The notes under the pieces were generated by a model. It did no database searches. It was not told the origin of the DNA and saw only the letters and a program-made list of their open reading frames with translations. Made by a program: the position numbers and the translations under genes. DNA of 64,000 nucleotides, from the NCBI GenBank assembly GCA_023053545.1, contig JAKZAN010000007.1:10664001-10728000 (forward strand), written 5' to 3'. Source of the DNA: Lepidurus packardi. Lineage: Eukaryota; Arthropoda; Branchiopoda; Notostraca; Triopsidae. Numbering within the stretch: position 1 is the first letter of the stretch; every line of letters starts with the position of its first letter. This document shows positions 13,628-25,915 of this stretch, piece after piece.

Positions 13628-14711
13628 TCAGTTGGGAGGAATGTTGGGAGCAAAACGCAATGCAGTGCCGATGAGAGTTCTCAACATTCGGGCGGCCACA
13701 GCCGGGCATCGTGGGTGATTCGCAATGAACTCGGTTTGCATTCGCAGTTCACTGAATGCTACTCGCGTATAGGGATTGCGACGCGATGAATAGCGCAGCA
13801 TCAAGAAGCGGTAGTACAAAAATATCGAAAAGATGGAAAATCGACCGCTAAAACGAATGAATCCGTTTACATAAACCAGTTTGAAATGACCAAGTTCCTT
13901 TTCTCCCTCAATATTTACCTAAAGACCAGCAAGACACACGTTGGTAGGAGAAATATTTCGCCGAACGCTATAGAGCGGAATATGAAGACGGCTTGGAGCT
14001 CAACAAACCCGATGGCCGTTCGTAATAGTCCGAGACTTGATGAAGAAATCACCTACGTGGGTTTGAACAGTCATGAAATGAACGAATCATTCAAATGGAA
14101 AAAAAAGGCTTCCCCCCACTTACGTCCAGAAACTTGAGGGTGAAGCTAGACGTGTGCAGGACGGCAAAGAGCAGAATGGGGACAATGGCCACTCCATAGT
14201 TAATGAAACAAACAGTTTAGCTTTGGACAAAGACAACCAATCCACCTAGTAGCAACTTACGACTAACGGGGGCGTTGTACAGGAAAATTGAGGAAAAGAT
14301 CAAGTAGTGGGCGCTATCTTCGAGCAACACCGTGGCGAAGAATTCACGCGATATGGATACTCGAGGAACACGCTGGTGCAGTCGCAGGGCACTTGTTGCG
14401 CAATTGGAAACCAGGGCTTTGTAGTATATGTTGACAGGGTTCCTGAAAGAGAAATCCAATTGGGATTTGAAGAATCAAGACGAAAGGTTGGCTTTTCAAT
14501 GCAACGCTTACCCGAACGGGAAAACGAAATAGGATAAGGAGAAGAAAATGGTCAATATTCTCGTTAACCACAAAAGGCTTTCCACTCTGTGGCTGGATGC
14601 AAATTGCCTTATCTTTGACAGAGTTGAGCCTTGGCCGTTTGGAGGAGGAGAGTTGGGATCTACTCTATCTTGCTCGCTTGCATCTGTATTTGCTTCGTTT
14701 GTGGCAGTCAT
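13628..14711 (-). CDS. TMEM33: TMEM33 / Kr-h2 endoplasmic reticulum membrane protein
   Basis: An ER membrane protein linked in other animals to nuclear-pore/ER shaping and the unfolded protein response. Exons 14512-14711, 14261-14442, 14124-14191, 13919-14052 and 13628-13847 give 267 residues. Landmarks shared with the family are ALVSNCATSALRLHQRVPR, LLEDSAHYLIFSSIFL, APVSLAIVPILLFAVLH (across the exon 2/3 join) and the highly conserved YYRFLMLRYSSRRNPYTR. Three to four hydrophobic segments are visible. The N-terminal 35 residues are polar and poorly conserved. The 68-bp exon at 14124-14191 was placed by homology and phase. Confidence 0.93.
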
Positions 14712-15333
14712 TTTGTCTTAAAAAAGGATTGGCAAATAAGAGACGTTTCATTAGCAATTAACGACTGACTAAGGAATTACAATTTCGCTAAGTTAGTACA
14801 TGACAAAAATAAAACCAACAGTACATACAAAACATTCAAAGGAATAAACCAACAGTACATACAAAACATTCAAAGGAATACTTACAATTTAATCCTCACA
14901 CCAAAGTCAGAAACTTGCGTCACAAATAACTAATTGAATTGTAAAATACCCACCTTCCGGAATAAACGAGCTGTCATTAGGCCATCATGTCTGCAGTGTA
15001 AAAACAAACAGGATCCAGCAATGAGCAAAAGACTCTGCTTTATCGATTTGAGCAGCGGTACAATATGGCTGGGAACGCCATCTGACACTCACTCTACAAC
15101 TAATAATTTGGCCCCCAAAGCTTCCCGAATTCATTGTTGGAAGCATTGGCAAAACGAATCAGGAAATTTGTATCTGAACGTCAAACAATTGTTTACTATT
15201 GTCCAAACTTATTACACATTCCGGCCAAAAAACTATTTCGAGATGCAACAGCCAACAATCCAATAACTTGCAGTTATTTCTCATGAAAAACAAGAAAATG
15301 ACAAAGCATTACATTCTGTAGGCCCTTTTCGTT
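14712..15333. other. Intergenic region between TMEM33 (5') and TP53BP1 (3')
   Basis: About 620 bp with a tandem 34-bp duplication (14812-14879). It should contain the TMEM33 promoter and the TP53BP1 3' UTR. No domain-bearing open frame is seen on either strand. Confidence 0.5.
14812..14879. repeat. Tandem 34-bp duplication
   Basis: Two identical head-to-tail copies of a 34-bp unit beginning AAACCAACAGTACATAC (14812-14845 and 14846-14879), upstream of the TMEM33 start. Exact identity suggests a recent slip or duplication. Confidence 0.85.
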
Positions 15334-18300
15334 TTAAGGCACTTTGCCATAGTCATAGGCAAAGTGCAGACTCTCTTGGAATCCTAATCTTTTCCCAGAA
15401 ATCAAGCACTGGATAACCCATTCCGTGGAAACGATGGGGATTTCGGCTTCCGATACGGTTCGTAAGACTGCCGCAGGACATTGCTGATCCGAAACCACAA
15501 CATCGACACATAAAGCACCAGACGCTACACCATTGCTCTTTTTCCGAGCAGGTAGGCGTTTCACGACACTGGCTTGTGCGTCAAGCAGCAATGGCTGCCA
15601 CAGATCCAAGAATCCAGGACTTTGCGACGTCACCAGGATTCGCATCCCTTTAAAAACCGAAGAATTGCCTCGATGATCCCACGACAGCTCACTGCCATCT
15701 AACGCCAACCCGGCTGACAGCGCATACGACTGCCACGGCAGTAGTTTTCCTTGCTGGCAGCAATGCACTACCCATTGATGGGAAACAGCGCGGATCCCTA
15801 CCGCCAAACAGCGAATATAGCGCTCTGTGCGACAAGGGCGATTGGCAATGAGCAAAGTGATGGGCCTGGACGAGATCTGAGAATAGTTAAAGCGCTCGAG
15901 CACTAAACCCCCGCCTTGGCTGAGCTGCTCAGCCAGGTGCGACTTGACGTACGGTATGCTGTCGTACTCGCATTCCTCTTCGCCCTCTGTCGACAAGATT
16001 TTGCAGGTACGTGTTAGCAAGAAGGCATATTCCACAAACAGCGACGCTTCCGGCAAAGGACCTAGTAATTCAGTCTCTGCTGGATCCCTTACCGTTGCAC
16101 TAGCTTCTTCGGCTTCCTGCTCGACTTGGCCGGTGAATCGTGCTACGATTCGCTGGCGTAAAGAAGCCTCCAAACTGGACAAAACCGATTCGCTGCTTTC
16201 GCTCATGGTACTGGTGTCTAACAACGGGTCATTTTTGCCTCGAATTCGCTTGCCAACGGACGGCCGCGGAGTACGAGGACTGTTTACTGGCACGCCAGGC
16301 GAACTAACCGGTCTGTCACAAGTTCCACGTCTGCGTTTACCCTCTACGATATTATCTAGGGAAACATTGGCTCCGTAGGGTGTAAAAACGGCTTTAACAG
16401 CATTCATAGCCTTAAAAAATAAAATTAATTAAATCCCCGTTCCACGACTCAAACGTATCAGGTATACCTCCATTTCCTTCGCTTGTTCGCTGGTAAAGAA
16501 TACGTTTCTTCGTTCGCAAACCACGGCGTCGCTGCCTTCGCAATCTACCAAGTAGGCTATTTGGTCGCTGACCCGTTTGTAGCCAAGAATACAGCCTGGT
16601 CGGCAGAGACTTTCCGTGTCTTTGTTCTCGGAATCGACGCAGACGGCTTGGCCCACGCGGAGCAGGCCAATGGGCAGGATTTGGTGCTCCGGTATCTTCC
16701 GGACTCGTCCGTCTGCGTATTCCACTAGCCATCGCCCGTCCGATTCTCGCGTTTGGAGTTTAGCTGGGTAATAGTACCCATTAGGCCAGCGTGCATACAC
16801 GTCCAGTCCTTTATAGAAACCAAATGTATTCAAAATAGAGTATTTTAAAATTTACAAGTTTAAAAGAAACCCCAAGGGGAGCTCATACCTTCTTGGAGCG
16901 TTTTGGATCGCAGTTCGTTCCACTGCAACTCGGCCTGCTTCAAGAGATCTTCGGCGCTTTCCATCATGTCTTCTCTCGCAGAAACGTCCACGACTGTTTC
17001 CTCGGGTATTTTGGGCTCCGTCAGTCGTTTTTTGTGCTGGCTTTTACTTGTGCTCGCGCCTTGGGCCTGGTTTTCCGCTTCCAATGATAAAGATTTCGCT
17101 CTCTTGGGGTTTTTACTGGCACTGGCTTTTGGAGATCCCTTTCTGTTCTTTTTGTCAAGCACAAAGTCGTCATCGCTGTTGGTCGCAGTTTCAGACACCC
17201 CGGATAACTGTCTCAGCCTCCTGCCTCGTTTCCGAGCGTTGGGCGTGTCTTTGGATAAAATGCTCGTCATGGCTTCTTCGGTCGGGACTGTGTCCTGCTT
17301 TTCCTCTGGGTTTTCAGCCATAATTTCCATAACTTCTGGTTCAGGCTCTTGTTTCTCCTGTGCAATACCAATGAGTAATACGTGAGTACACAAAAAAAAT
17401 CTACAGAAAGAATTTGTCTACCATTTCAGAATCAACAGGAGTAGTATTCACAGGCACCGGATTGTCTTCTAGAGTAATAACTTCAGGACTGCTCGTAGAT
17501 TTGGGACCAGGACGTGGTCGAACTGGGTGCGACGGCTTGGGGAAATCGACACTAGCTTTATTTTGTCAGGAAAAGAAAACAACGAGTCAATATGGTCCCT
17601 AGACACGTCTTCATTCACGAAATTACCCGCCGAAGCGATGCTCATCCTGGAAGAATGTGATCCCGGATACATGCCTGCTGCAATAGAAGATGCAACCGAT
17701 CCTCTACACAAATCGTAAGAATAACAATGGCTATCAAAATCTGGCCCAAAAATTACTAAACGATTATCAAGATTAGTCAAAAATACTCAAAACTACAGGA
17801 ATCAGTAAGAGCAATGGAGAGGAAAACTGTCTGCTTGCCTGGAAAGTCGCGAAGACTGCTTCGATGAACCAGAGGTATCTGCTAAATAGCCAGTGGAGTT
17901 GACGGTGGTAAAGGAGCAAGAAGTTGAAGTCGCAATGGAACTATCCGTGGGTATATCTTCCACCAATTTCTTCTCGCCACTGCTAACAACGTAATGCAAC
18001 ACCCCTGAAAACTTGGGCAAAACCTACAAAAAATGAATCAAATACAGAAAGAAAAGAAACTACGAAGGGAAAATGAACGAAACAGTTTACTATTCCTACC
18101 CTAACTATCCTACTAGGGTTGACTTCCTTCCCAAAATTGCACTCGATCGTTAGTTTCCAGTACTTGGCCTCATCCACTACAGCTAACGGCTCAGTCTGAC
18201 CTTGACTACTGGGCGTGGTTTCACGCGACGCGGTATGGGCAATGTCGCTATCAGTTAAATGGAGTTCGTCAACATGGGACTGGTTGGGTGTAGATGTATG

Positions 18301-19130
18301 ACCCGCCTAGAAGATTTGAAAGACAATTTTCAACTAAGAACTCGACAAAAGAACAAGAATAAACACGAATAAGTGGCATTACTTTCTCTTTCAGGGTCAA
18401 ATCGGGACACTTGGTCCAATCCGGGGGCGCCAGGACGTTGTTGGCGACGCTACCGGTTCTCCATGAAGTGGGCGTGGTGTTTCCTTCGATTGCGCCCGAT
18501 TGGCTGGACACCGGAATATCTCGTTGGCTTTCTGAGCCGTTTTGAGTGTTTTTATTCGGCGAGAAAATTAAGGAGAAAGCTTGGGATTTGGCGTCGTTTT
18601 GAGTCTTTTGACTTTCCAGCGCTTGAGAAGGGCTCTGTGTGTGCAAGGGGACGTCAAAATTGATTCTGGTACACAGACGAGCTGAAGGACGTTCATGATC
18701 CTTCTCGAAAACGTAGCGTTGGGGACTTAGTTCCAATTCGCGCGTGAGCTGGGCTTCACCGAGCTTGACCGGATTTAAGCTCGCTTCTGGTTTGGCGGAC
18801 AGCGGGGGTGGAGGGAGGAGCGCTTCGTGGGGTACATCGGCTGGCTGAAGCCCGACAAATAGACGATGGGTTCTGGGTGCTTGCTCAGGGGACGGAAGAA
18901 TGATTTCATCATCCGAAGAACCTTCGATTTCTACCACCGCAGGTAAGGCGGCCTCTATTTCAATAGCAGGAGCTTCCAGACGTACAACGCTTTCCACGTG
19001 AGGTCTGTGAACAGAAAATTATACTTTTATCTTCCTTTCCTTTTAGTCTTCCAGGTTGCTTTTCCAAAACGACTTACTCCGCGATTAAAGCGTCATGGCC
19101 TTCTCTTTCATTTCCATCTGTCGATTCCAT
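15334..19130 (-). CDS. TP53BP1: TP53BP1 (53BP1) DNA-damage response mediator
   Basis: A chromatin-binding adaptor that directs double-strand-break repair. Nine exons (19078-19130, 18383-19004, 18100-18306, 17839-18023, 17627-17703, 17422-17555, 16889-17357, 16468-16808, 15334-16410) give 1054 residues. The N-terminal two thirds are low-complexity and Ser/Pro/Glu-rich, with several SQ/TQ sites. Exon 8 encodes the tandem Tudor (LDVYARWPNGYYYPAKL, WLVEYADGRVRKIPEHQILP), which in the family binds methylated H4K20. The last exon opens with SLDNIVEGKRRRG, matching the ubiquitinated-H2A-binding motif, and ends in tandem BRCT domains (LFVEYAFLLTRT, YIRCLAVGIRAVSHQWV, IPIVSTEWVIQCLISGKRLG). The exon 4 donor is inferred to be GC (AG|GCAAGC). 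Exons 4-6 are the least certain joins because conservation is low there. Confidence 0.93.
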
Positions 19131-20002
19131 TTAAAACGCTGAGGCTCTAATGGGGCGAAGTAATGAGATCATTCGATGAACTCTATTTAATAATAGCAAA
19201 ACAAAGCATTCCTTAACATAACGTGATGATTGGGGGATTTCAAATCAACATACCTTTACCGTTTACGTCTCCTAACAATCGAATCGAACCCTTGTATAAA
19301 TTAGCTTTTTAATCAATTGCCACTAGCTCCGAAAAGGTTTAGTTAATAATAATGCACTTTAGGCTTTACAAAAGAAACGAAGCCCAACACTGAGGCCAAA
19401 ACACCACCATGCTTGTTTGCTTGGCTCATGCTACTCAACTGCGAAAGGCGATCGACAAAACAATAGAACCGCGACCTGCAGGGAGCTGCAAGCGGATCGT
19501 TGTTCACTCTCTAGCTCTATCAAGCTTCACCTAAAAACGTGAAATGCATCAAAGACAATTTGCAATGCTCTATTATTTCCTCATCAGTGTCAAATATAAG
19601 AAAAGCAGGCAATTATATATGCAATTATTTTGATTTATTAATTCTAAATTCTCAAACTTAGTCGACTAACCCAGTAACATTGAAAAATACCCCAACTTAC
19701 GAGAAAGGGGTGGAGCTTAGAAGATCCCGCTGCGCAGTCCGTCTCGCGTTGATTTCTAATTATTTATAGCTTCATTAATCCAACTCCCTCTTTCTCATTT
19801 TAACTCTCTATTTTTCTTTTTTTTTTTATGTGCCCCAGTTTATATGATAGGATCCAATGCTCCCTCTTACCGCCATTTTAAATCTCATCTAGCTCACGTG
19901 TGTCCCTCTTGACTGAAATGCGAAAATGCCGAACTAATTGCAACCATAAACTCCGCCCCGGGATCTGTCCTTTGTTATTCTCTCCTTCCTCATTGGCATT
20001 GC
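19131..20002. other. Region upstream of TP53BP1, no gene seen
   Basis: A/T-rich sequence with a poly-T tract near 19820 and no open frame of interest. It probably carries the TP53BP1 promoter. Confidence 0.45.
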
Positions 20003-20399
20003 TCATTGGACAGGAGGCTGTGCTGCTCTAGCTTGAGCGACCACTCTCCGTGCAATGGTGAAAAGCACAGCAAAAAGGGACCATAGAATCCATAGCTCTA
20101 GTATCGAAACATGGATTTTTACCCTAAAACCTTCGGAAAGCAAAAACCATGAAAGGCAAAGCATACTGTATGATACAGCAGTCGCAGTCAGCCCGGATAA
20201 GCGCTTGGTCATCCTCAGTAGTTTGATTCCACAGATACCTTTCCGTATTTTCGGTTCTCAATGGAGGTGAAAAAGTTCCGGCAGCGGAAAACCCATGCTG
20301 GTCGCATCTCCGCTGGACGTACCACTGTTCAAGTGTGTTTTCTGTTGCTGCAAGTATTGACTCCCAGCTCGGCAACCTGGTGGTGAGCTCGCTTTTCAT
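20003..20399 (-). CDS. Possible 3' exons of a small membrane protein gene (unrecognised)
   Basis: Two open stretches in different frames become one reading frame if a 73-bp intron is removed: donor AG|GTATCT near 20243, acceptor ATCATACAG near 20170, with a CTGAC branch-like site. This is the usual intron size here. The joined frame reads through LPSWESILAATENTLEQWYV, then a hydrophobic stretch (SMLCLSWFLLSEG) and a stronger one (LELWILWSLFAVLFTIARRV), ending at TGA 20003. I do not recognise it. A start-like exon at 21118-21155 (MDEFNLAAEPGAS then a GTAATG donor) and a hydrophobic frame near 20740-20890 on the same strand could belong to it, but I could not build one consistent model. It could also be chance. 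Confidence 0.3.
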
Positions 20400-23049
20400 A
20401 ACACACAATTGGCACCTTTTTACTTATTTACATATTAGTGAAATAGGGATTGAATCACTCGTACAGCAGTCAGAGATACGAGTAACCTCACCAACCCCCC
20501 AAGCAGTAATTCTGCATGTACGCGGGCCTTTAGGGAAGTTGGGTAATGCAAGAGTCGTTTGGAAACCCACAGACAACCATTCCCGATAATTAGGGAGCTA
20601 TATAGGATCTCATCCTTTTTAAGGTCTTTTCTAGTGCTTTTTCCCCACCAAAAATGGGTAATTGCGAGCAAGTGTTGTAGAGAGCAGCCCCTTTTGTATA
20701 ATTTGGTCATTAGCCGCGCTCTGCGTGGCAGGAGTAATATTAATATTGTCCCATGAAAACAACTGTCAGAATGATAAGAGCCCCGAAAACAGTGCAAAGC
20801 GCGCCCAAAGCCAAAAGCGAAAGCGAAGAAGGGCCTGGCAATTCTCTACGGTCAAAATGTGTATACGGGGGATCGCGACCACAAATTGTCACTGCGTAGG
20901 ACATTGATGACAAGGGAAAACGAGAGGGGTTGTAACCACTCCTTCGCTTCCATCCATTACAGGCTAAACTGGTCTGCGCGTAAAGGTCCCCCGCTTCAAC
21001 ATCGTTTCTTCCTTTTGGACCAAAAACCTCTTCCCAAAACCAGCAAATAACTCCAAATAACATTTTTGTGGGGAAAAATAGCTTAAACGTCCCCTTAAAC
21101 CGGGGGTCTATACAAACATTACGAGGCGCCTGGTTCTGCAGCAAGATTGAACTCGTCCATCCTGATTGCCAGCTAAATAAACTCAAAACACGTCGTTAAA
21201 TATTTGTATCCAACATGGCTCTTAATTACTGCGGGCCGCCACAGCCAGCAATGGAATCGTTGGCTCGTAGACTTGGAATCGTAGGCACGCCAAAAGAGAC
21301 GCGAAAACTGTTTTCCCAAACCCAAACAAGTCCAAGTTGTCCCTTTTTCCTGATTCTACTCGCCGAATCCTAAGAAATCGGGAAAAGGGACGTAAGGGGG
21401 AAAAAATAAGAAAGAAAGAAAAGGGCCTCGGCATTGTGGCATATAGTGACTCAGAGCAGCACAGAGGGCTATAGAACCGGCCATAAATTCTCGCCGAATG
21501 GCCTATTAGAGTCCACCTGGTGGGGGTGGATATGCATTTATTGCTGCAGCGTTCAAGCGAAAAGTGTGTACTTTTTAAAACTCCCCCCACAGTAATGATA
21601 GAATATATAGCCAAGTTATGTTGCCGAAGAACCGGTTACAAGTGTCTCATATTTTCGCCAGTTTCTGGACAATCTCTTTTTCGACTTAAAAGGACACTGC
21701 TTTTTCATTGTTCGCCTCTTCGATCATAAAGTAAACGCAACGGATTGTCCGGCTGTGGCATTCAAAAATGCCTTAAAAAGACGAGCACTAAATGCCGTAA
21801 AGGCGAAAATACATCAAAAGAGCGAAAATAACTCGAAAATGGGGGTTTCGGTACAGAAAAACGTTCCAACACATAAAGTTACAGCTTTGGTTATATGTTC
21901 TTTCATCAAATAAAAACTGGCTTTGGGGGGGAGATACCAGAATGTGGAATATAGAGAGGAACCATTCCTATACCCATTGCGTATAGTTCTATAATAAAAA
22001 CTGGAATTGTATCGCCGTGGCTTATACAGTCAAGTTAGCAGTCCAAATGGAAACCCACCCTAGAACGTTTCGCGAACATGTGCCTTTCAGCCCTTTTTAC
22101 ACCATAAATTTGCCATTGTAACCGTGACGTACCAACGTAAAAGCGTTGTATTGCGTGTGCTTACGGAAGCGTACCAAATCAAAGCCATGCTGGGGAACCA
22201 AACTTTTGCACAAGCTCCAAACTGTCCATTCACCTTTTTTACGAATCTACGTGATGGGCGCTTCAAAAAGGGGAAAAATAAAACCATTTTATCGAAGCTT
22301 TTCCCGTCCGTAAATGTAGGGCTGACAAAAGGTTATTACCACGGCGAAACGAGAAAAAAAGCATCAGGGAAGGGTTGGCCAAAGGGGGAAATTAGAGCAA
22401 ATCTCGAGACTTCTGAGTTGCAGTCTTTGGCAGAGAGGGAAACTGTGGTCCTCCAATGAAGTCTGCAGCTTATTAGAGGTGAAGAGCCAAACTCCCGTGG
22501 GTTCTCTAAACTAGCTTCATAACGACCTGCTAGCCAAGGTACTTACAGAGTATACCACAGCGGATAACGAAGGTTTTCAGTGCAATACAAAAGAAAGTAT
22601 AAAAACACGTGTACAGGATGCTTTTATGATAGTGGAGAAGAGAGAGAGAAGCACCTCCTTGGGGAACCTCTTTTTCTGGGGGGTGAATCCGAGTTTTGAA
22701 TGGCTGTCAAATACTCATATACGCCAAAAGACCCTCATCGACCATCATTACTAAGGGATCCATACAAAGTTGGATGTGATGGGATGAAATTAAAGCTCCT
22801 TTACGCTAGGCTAATTATAGACGACAGGGGCCTTTGTGTGCTATAGATAGCTTCGATACGGTCCAATTAGTTTCTACAACGACCGTTACAAGGGGTTGTT
22901 GCTTCAAGTTTTTTGGGGTTTGGTTCAAGTTCCAGAGTTCTTGACCAGTAATGCCGTATCGCTTACTTCTGCTTAATATTACGTCCAAACATATTATAAC
23001 TGAGACGGGTGACAGGAACTGATATGACTGCATTGTCCATCTTTTACAG
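20400..23049. other. 2.6 kb without a supported gene
   Basis: Several short open frames on both strands, none with a recognisable domain. The missing signal-peptide exon of the Wnt gene should lie in this interval or beyond it, but I could not identify it. No tRNA or transposon termini were seen. Confidence 0.45.
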
Positions 23050-24529
23050 GGTACTGGGAACACCAAGTATATTCCAAAGCACTTTGGAATTAACTCCAAC
23101 GAGCTACAAAGACCACTGTCAACGGCTCTATTACCTGGTCGAAAAACAGCGCGAACTATGTGGTCTATCGACGAACATCCTTTCAGTAAGTGCCTTTGGC
23201 TTCGGTTTTCTTTCAAGCAAAATCACTGTGACACAGGATACATGTATACTAAAATGAGCGTTCATTAGACGGTGAGCTTAGGAGCTCGCATGGGAATCGA
23301 AGAATGCCAGAACCAGTTCCGAACATATCGTTGGAATTGCTCCACATTTGACGACGATACGGCATCCGTGTTTGGCGGCGTTTTGTCCGTGCGTAAGTAA
23401 CACAGTTGTGGCACTGGAGATTTCATTCAACTGTCAAAGGGTTTCTGTTGCTTTCCAATCTTCAGGCAGTCGAGAAAGAGCCTACGTTTACGCGGTATCG
23501 GCCGCCGGAGTCGCCTATGCGGTGACTCGTGCGTGCAGTAAAGGAGAAATAAATGAGTGTGGGTGCGACGGTAAGATTCGACAAAGACCCACACGCGGTT
23601 GGGAATGGGGCGGTTGCTCGGATGTACGTTGCCCCCAAAAGCCCTGGTTTTAGCTTGGTTTTAAGAACTCGGCAACTTTATCCCCTCTTACCCAGTTATC
23701 AAAGTTATCCCCTGTTCTATAGGACATCTACTTCGGAGAACGATTCAGCAAAGAATTCGTGGACGCAAGGGAAGACCCGGAGCACGTGGAAGGACTAATG
23801 AACATGCACAATAACGAAGCTGGCAGACGAGTACAACATTTTGCTTTGCTTTTCTTTCTTGCCAATCTGACTTACCAAGCGGAACTGTGCTTGCTTTAGG
23901 CTATTCGCAGTCAAATGCAACTCGTTTGTAAATGTCACGGGGTTTCTGGCTCGTGTACGGTCAAAGTTTGCTGGAGAAAAATGTCCACTTTCGAAAACGT
24001 GCGTTGAGTATTGCTTCACCCAAGGATGTTGATCTTGACAATGTATACTAACTAAATGCATTACTTTTGGGCCCAAGGTGGGGAAATCGCTCTTAGAGCG
24101 CTTCGACGGAGCCAGTCACGTAACTTTTTCCAACCGAAGTAAAAAGAAAAAACTGCGAACGGTTGACAAGCGTGCAAAAAGACCCACGAAAAAGGATCTG
24201 GTTTTCTTGGACGAGTCCCCTGATTACTGCCACCGTAATTTGAGGTAAAAATCGATAGATTCACTCTGAAGGCTCAGTCCGTCCTAGTTCTGATCGCACT
24301 AAAACACGTTTACCTAAATCTCAATAGCTTGGGAGTACTGGGCACCAAAGGGAGAGCTTGTAACCGGACTAGCCCAGGGACGGATGGCTGCAGTCTGTTG
24401 TGTTGTGGGCGTGGTTACCAGACATTGATGCAAAGCGTGGAAGATAAATGCAACTGTCGATTCGTTTGGTGCTGCAAGGTGGAGTGCGACAAATGCCACC
24501 AAACTCGGCAGATGCATTATTGTAACTAA
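23050..24529 (+). CDS. Wnt4: Wnt family secreted ligand, most like Wnt4 (first exon not found)
   Basis: A secreted, Cys-rich morphogen. Exons 23050-23185, 23269-23392, 23466-23623, 23723-23830, 23900-23998, 24078-24244 and 24328-24529 give 330 residues without the signal-peptide exon. Hallmarks are RYRWNC-type [21 protein letters not shown], the lipidation motif [16 protein letters not shown] (acylated Ser) and the C-terminal Cys cluster [13 protein letters not shown]...[16 protein letters not shown] ending YCN. Subfamily: [33 protein letters not shown] and [14 protein letters not shown] resemble Wnt4. [21 protein letters not shown] and FVDARE also fit Wnt5 or Wnt16, so the subfamily is less certain than the family. 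A lysine-rich insert ([10 protein letters not shown]) lies between the last two conserved blocks. The upstream exon must end in phase 2. Confidence 0.9.
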
Positions 24530-25053
24530 ATTGCACCAGTCTTAACTGCAGTTTAAAACCTTTGTCTTCAGAATCCCTTTTTGTAAGGAAAAAAATCTGG
24601 ACGCTCGAAGCCAACTACTGCTCATTTACTTTGCTTTTAGTCTTTTTTTCCCCTTTTTTAGGAAAAGTCTTTCTTTGAACAAGTGTCAAAGTAAAAAAAA
24701 AAAAAAAAATGCACCCCAGCCGAATTAAAATGCTGCTCGTCTGTGCTATGCAACCTTTTGAGTATATGTGCGTGTATGTATGTATGTGTGTGCGCGGTGT
24801 TCTTATTTTTAACCCAGTCACGTACCACTCTTTAACTCATAACCTTTGTATATAGAGACCGGGCTATATAATTTTTTACATATACTGCCAATAAAAAAAA
24901 AGTTTCTAAATTTTTTCGACTGTATTTTAATAGACGTGCGGAAAGAGTTATTATTATTATTTACTCGCATTTGAAATCTCAATAAAGTGTAGAAAACGCT
25001 GCAAAAGAAAAAGACACGGCAAGATTTGATCAGCTAGTATATCCCCGATAGTA
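24530..25053. other. Converging 3' ends of the Wnt gene and DDA1, with TG-rich microsatellite
   Basis: This holds the probable Wnt 3' UTR, including a TGTG/TATG microsatellite near 24760-24800 and a CCAATAAAA polyadenylation-like site near 24888. There is no coding sequence. Confidence 0.5.
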
Positions 25054-25566
<513 letters not shown>

Positions 25567-25915
25567 ATTCAAATCAAAAATTAGAATGAAAAATAGCAAA
25601 CTCCACTAGAACGCACCAGTTATGTTTATATTTCATTTGTTCACGTTACTCAAAGTCGTGTATTTTTTGCTCGAATAAACGGAGCAATCTGATTCTCAAC
25701 GCCATCTATCAAGCCTGCCCCAAGCCTAACAGCTGAGCCATCTAGGAATTCTACTAGTAAGCTTCGACAAGGCGGGAAATTGAGCTTCGAAAATACGCTT
25801 CTATTATTATTTCTTCCAAAAATAGTTTTGAATACTGTAATGTTCTATTCTTCTTATAATCGTAATAGTGCGGACATAGAAAGCCATAAGTATAGAAGCC
25901 GTTTACGGGAATTCT

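Noticed and set aside
15944-16378. 144-residue open frame on the + strand over TP53BP1
   Set aside because: An antisense shadow of the conserved BRCT exon; no family resemblance of its own.
16903-17385. 160-residue open frame on the + strand
   Set aside because: The mirror of the Ser/Lys/Glu-rich TP53BP1 exon; its hydrophobic look comes from reverse-complemented charged codons.
20740-21186. 148-residue minus-strand frame with a membrane helix
   Set aside because: The upstream half looks random and I could not connect the hydrophobic part to a start or to neighbouring exons, so I list it only as a possible part of the uncertain gene at 20 kb.
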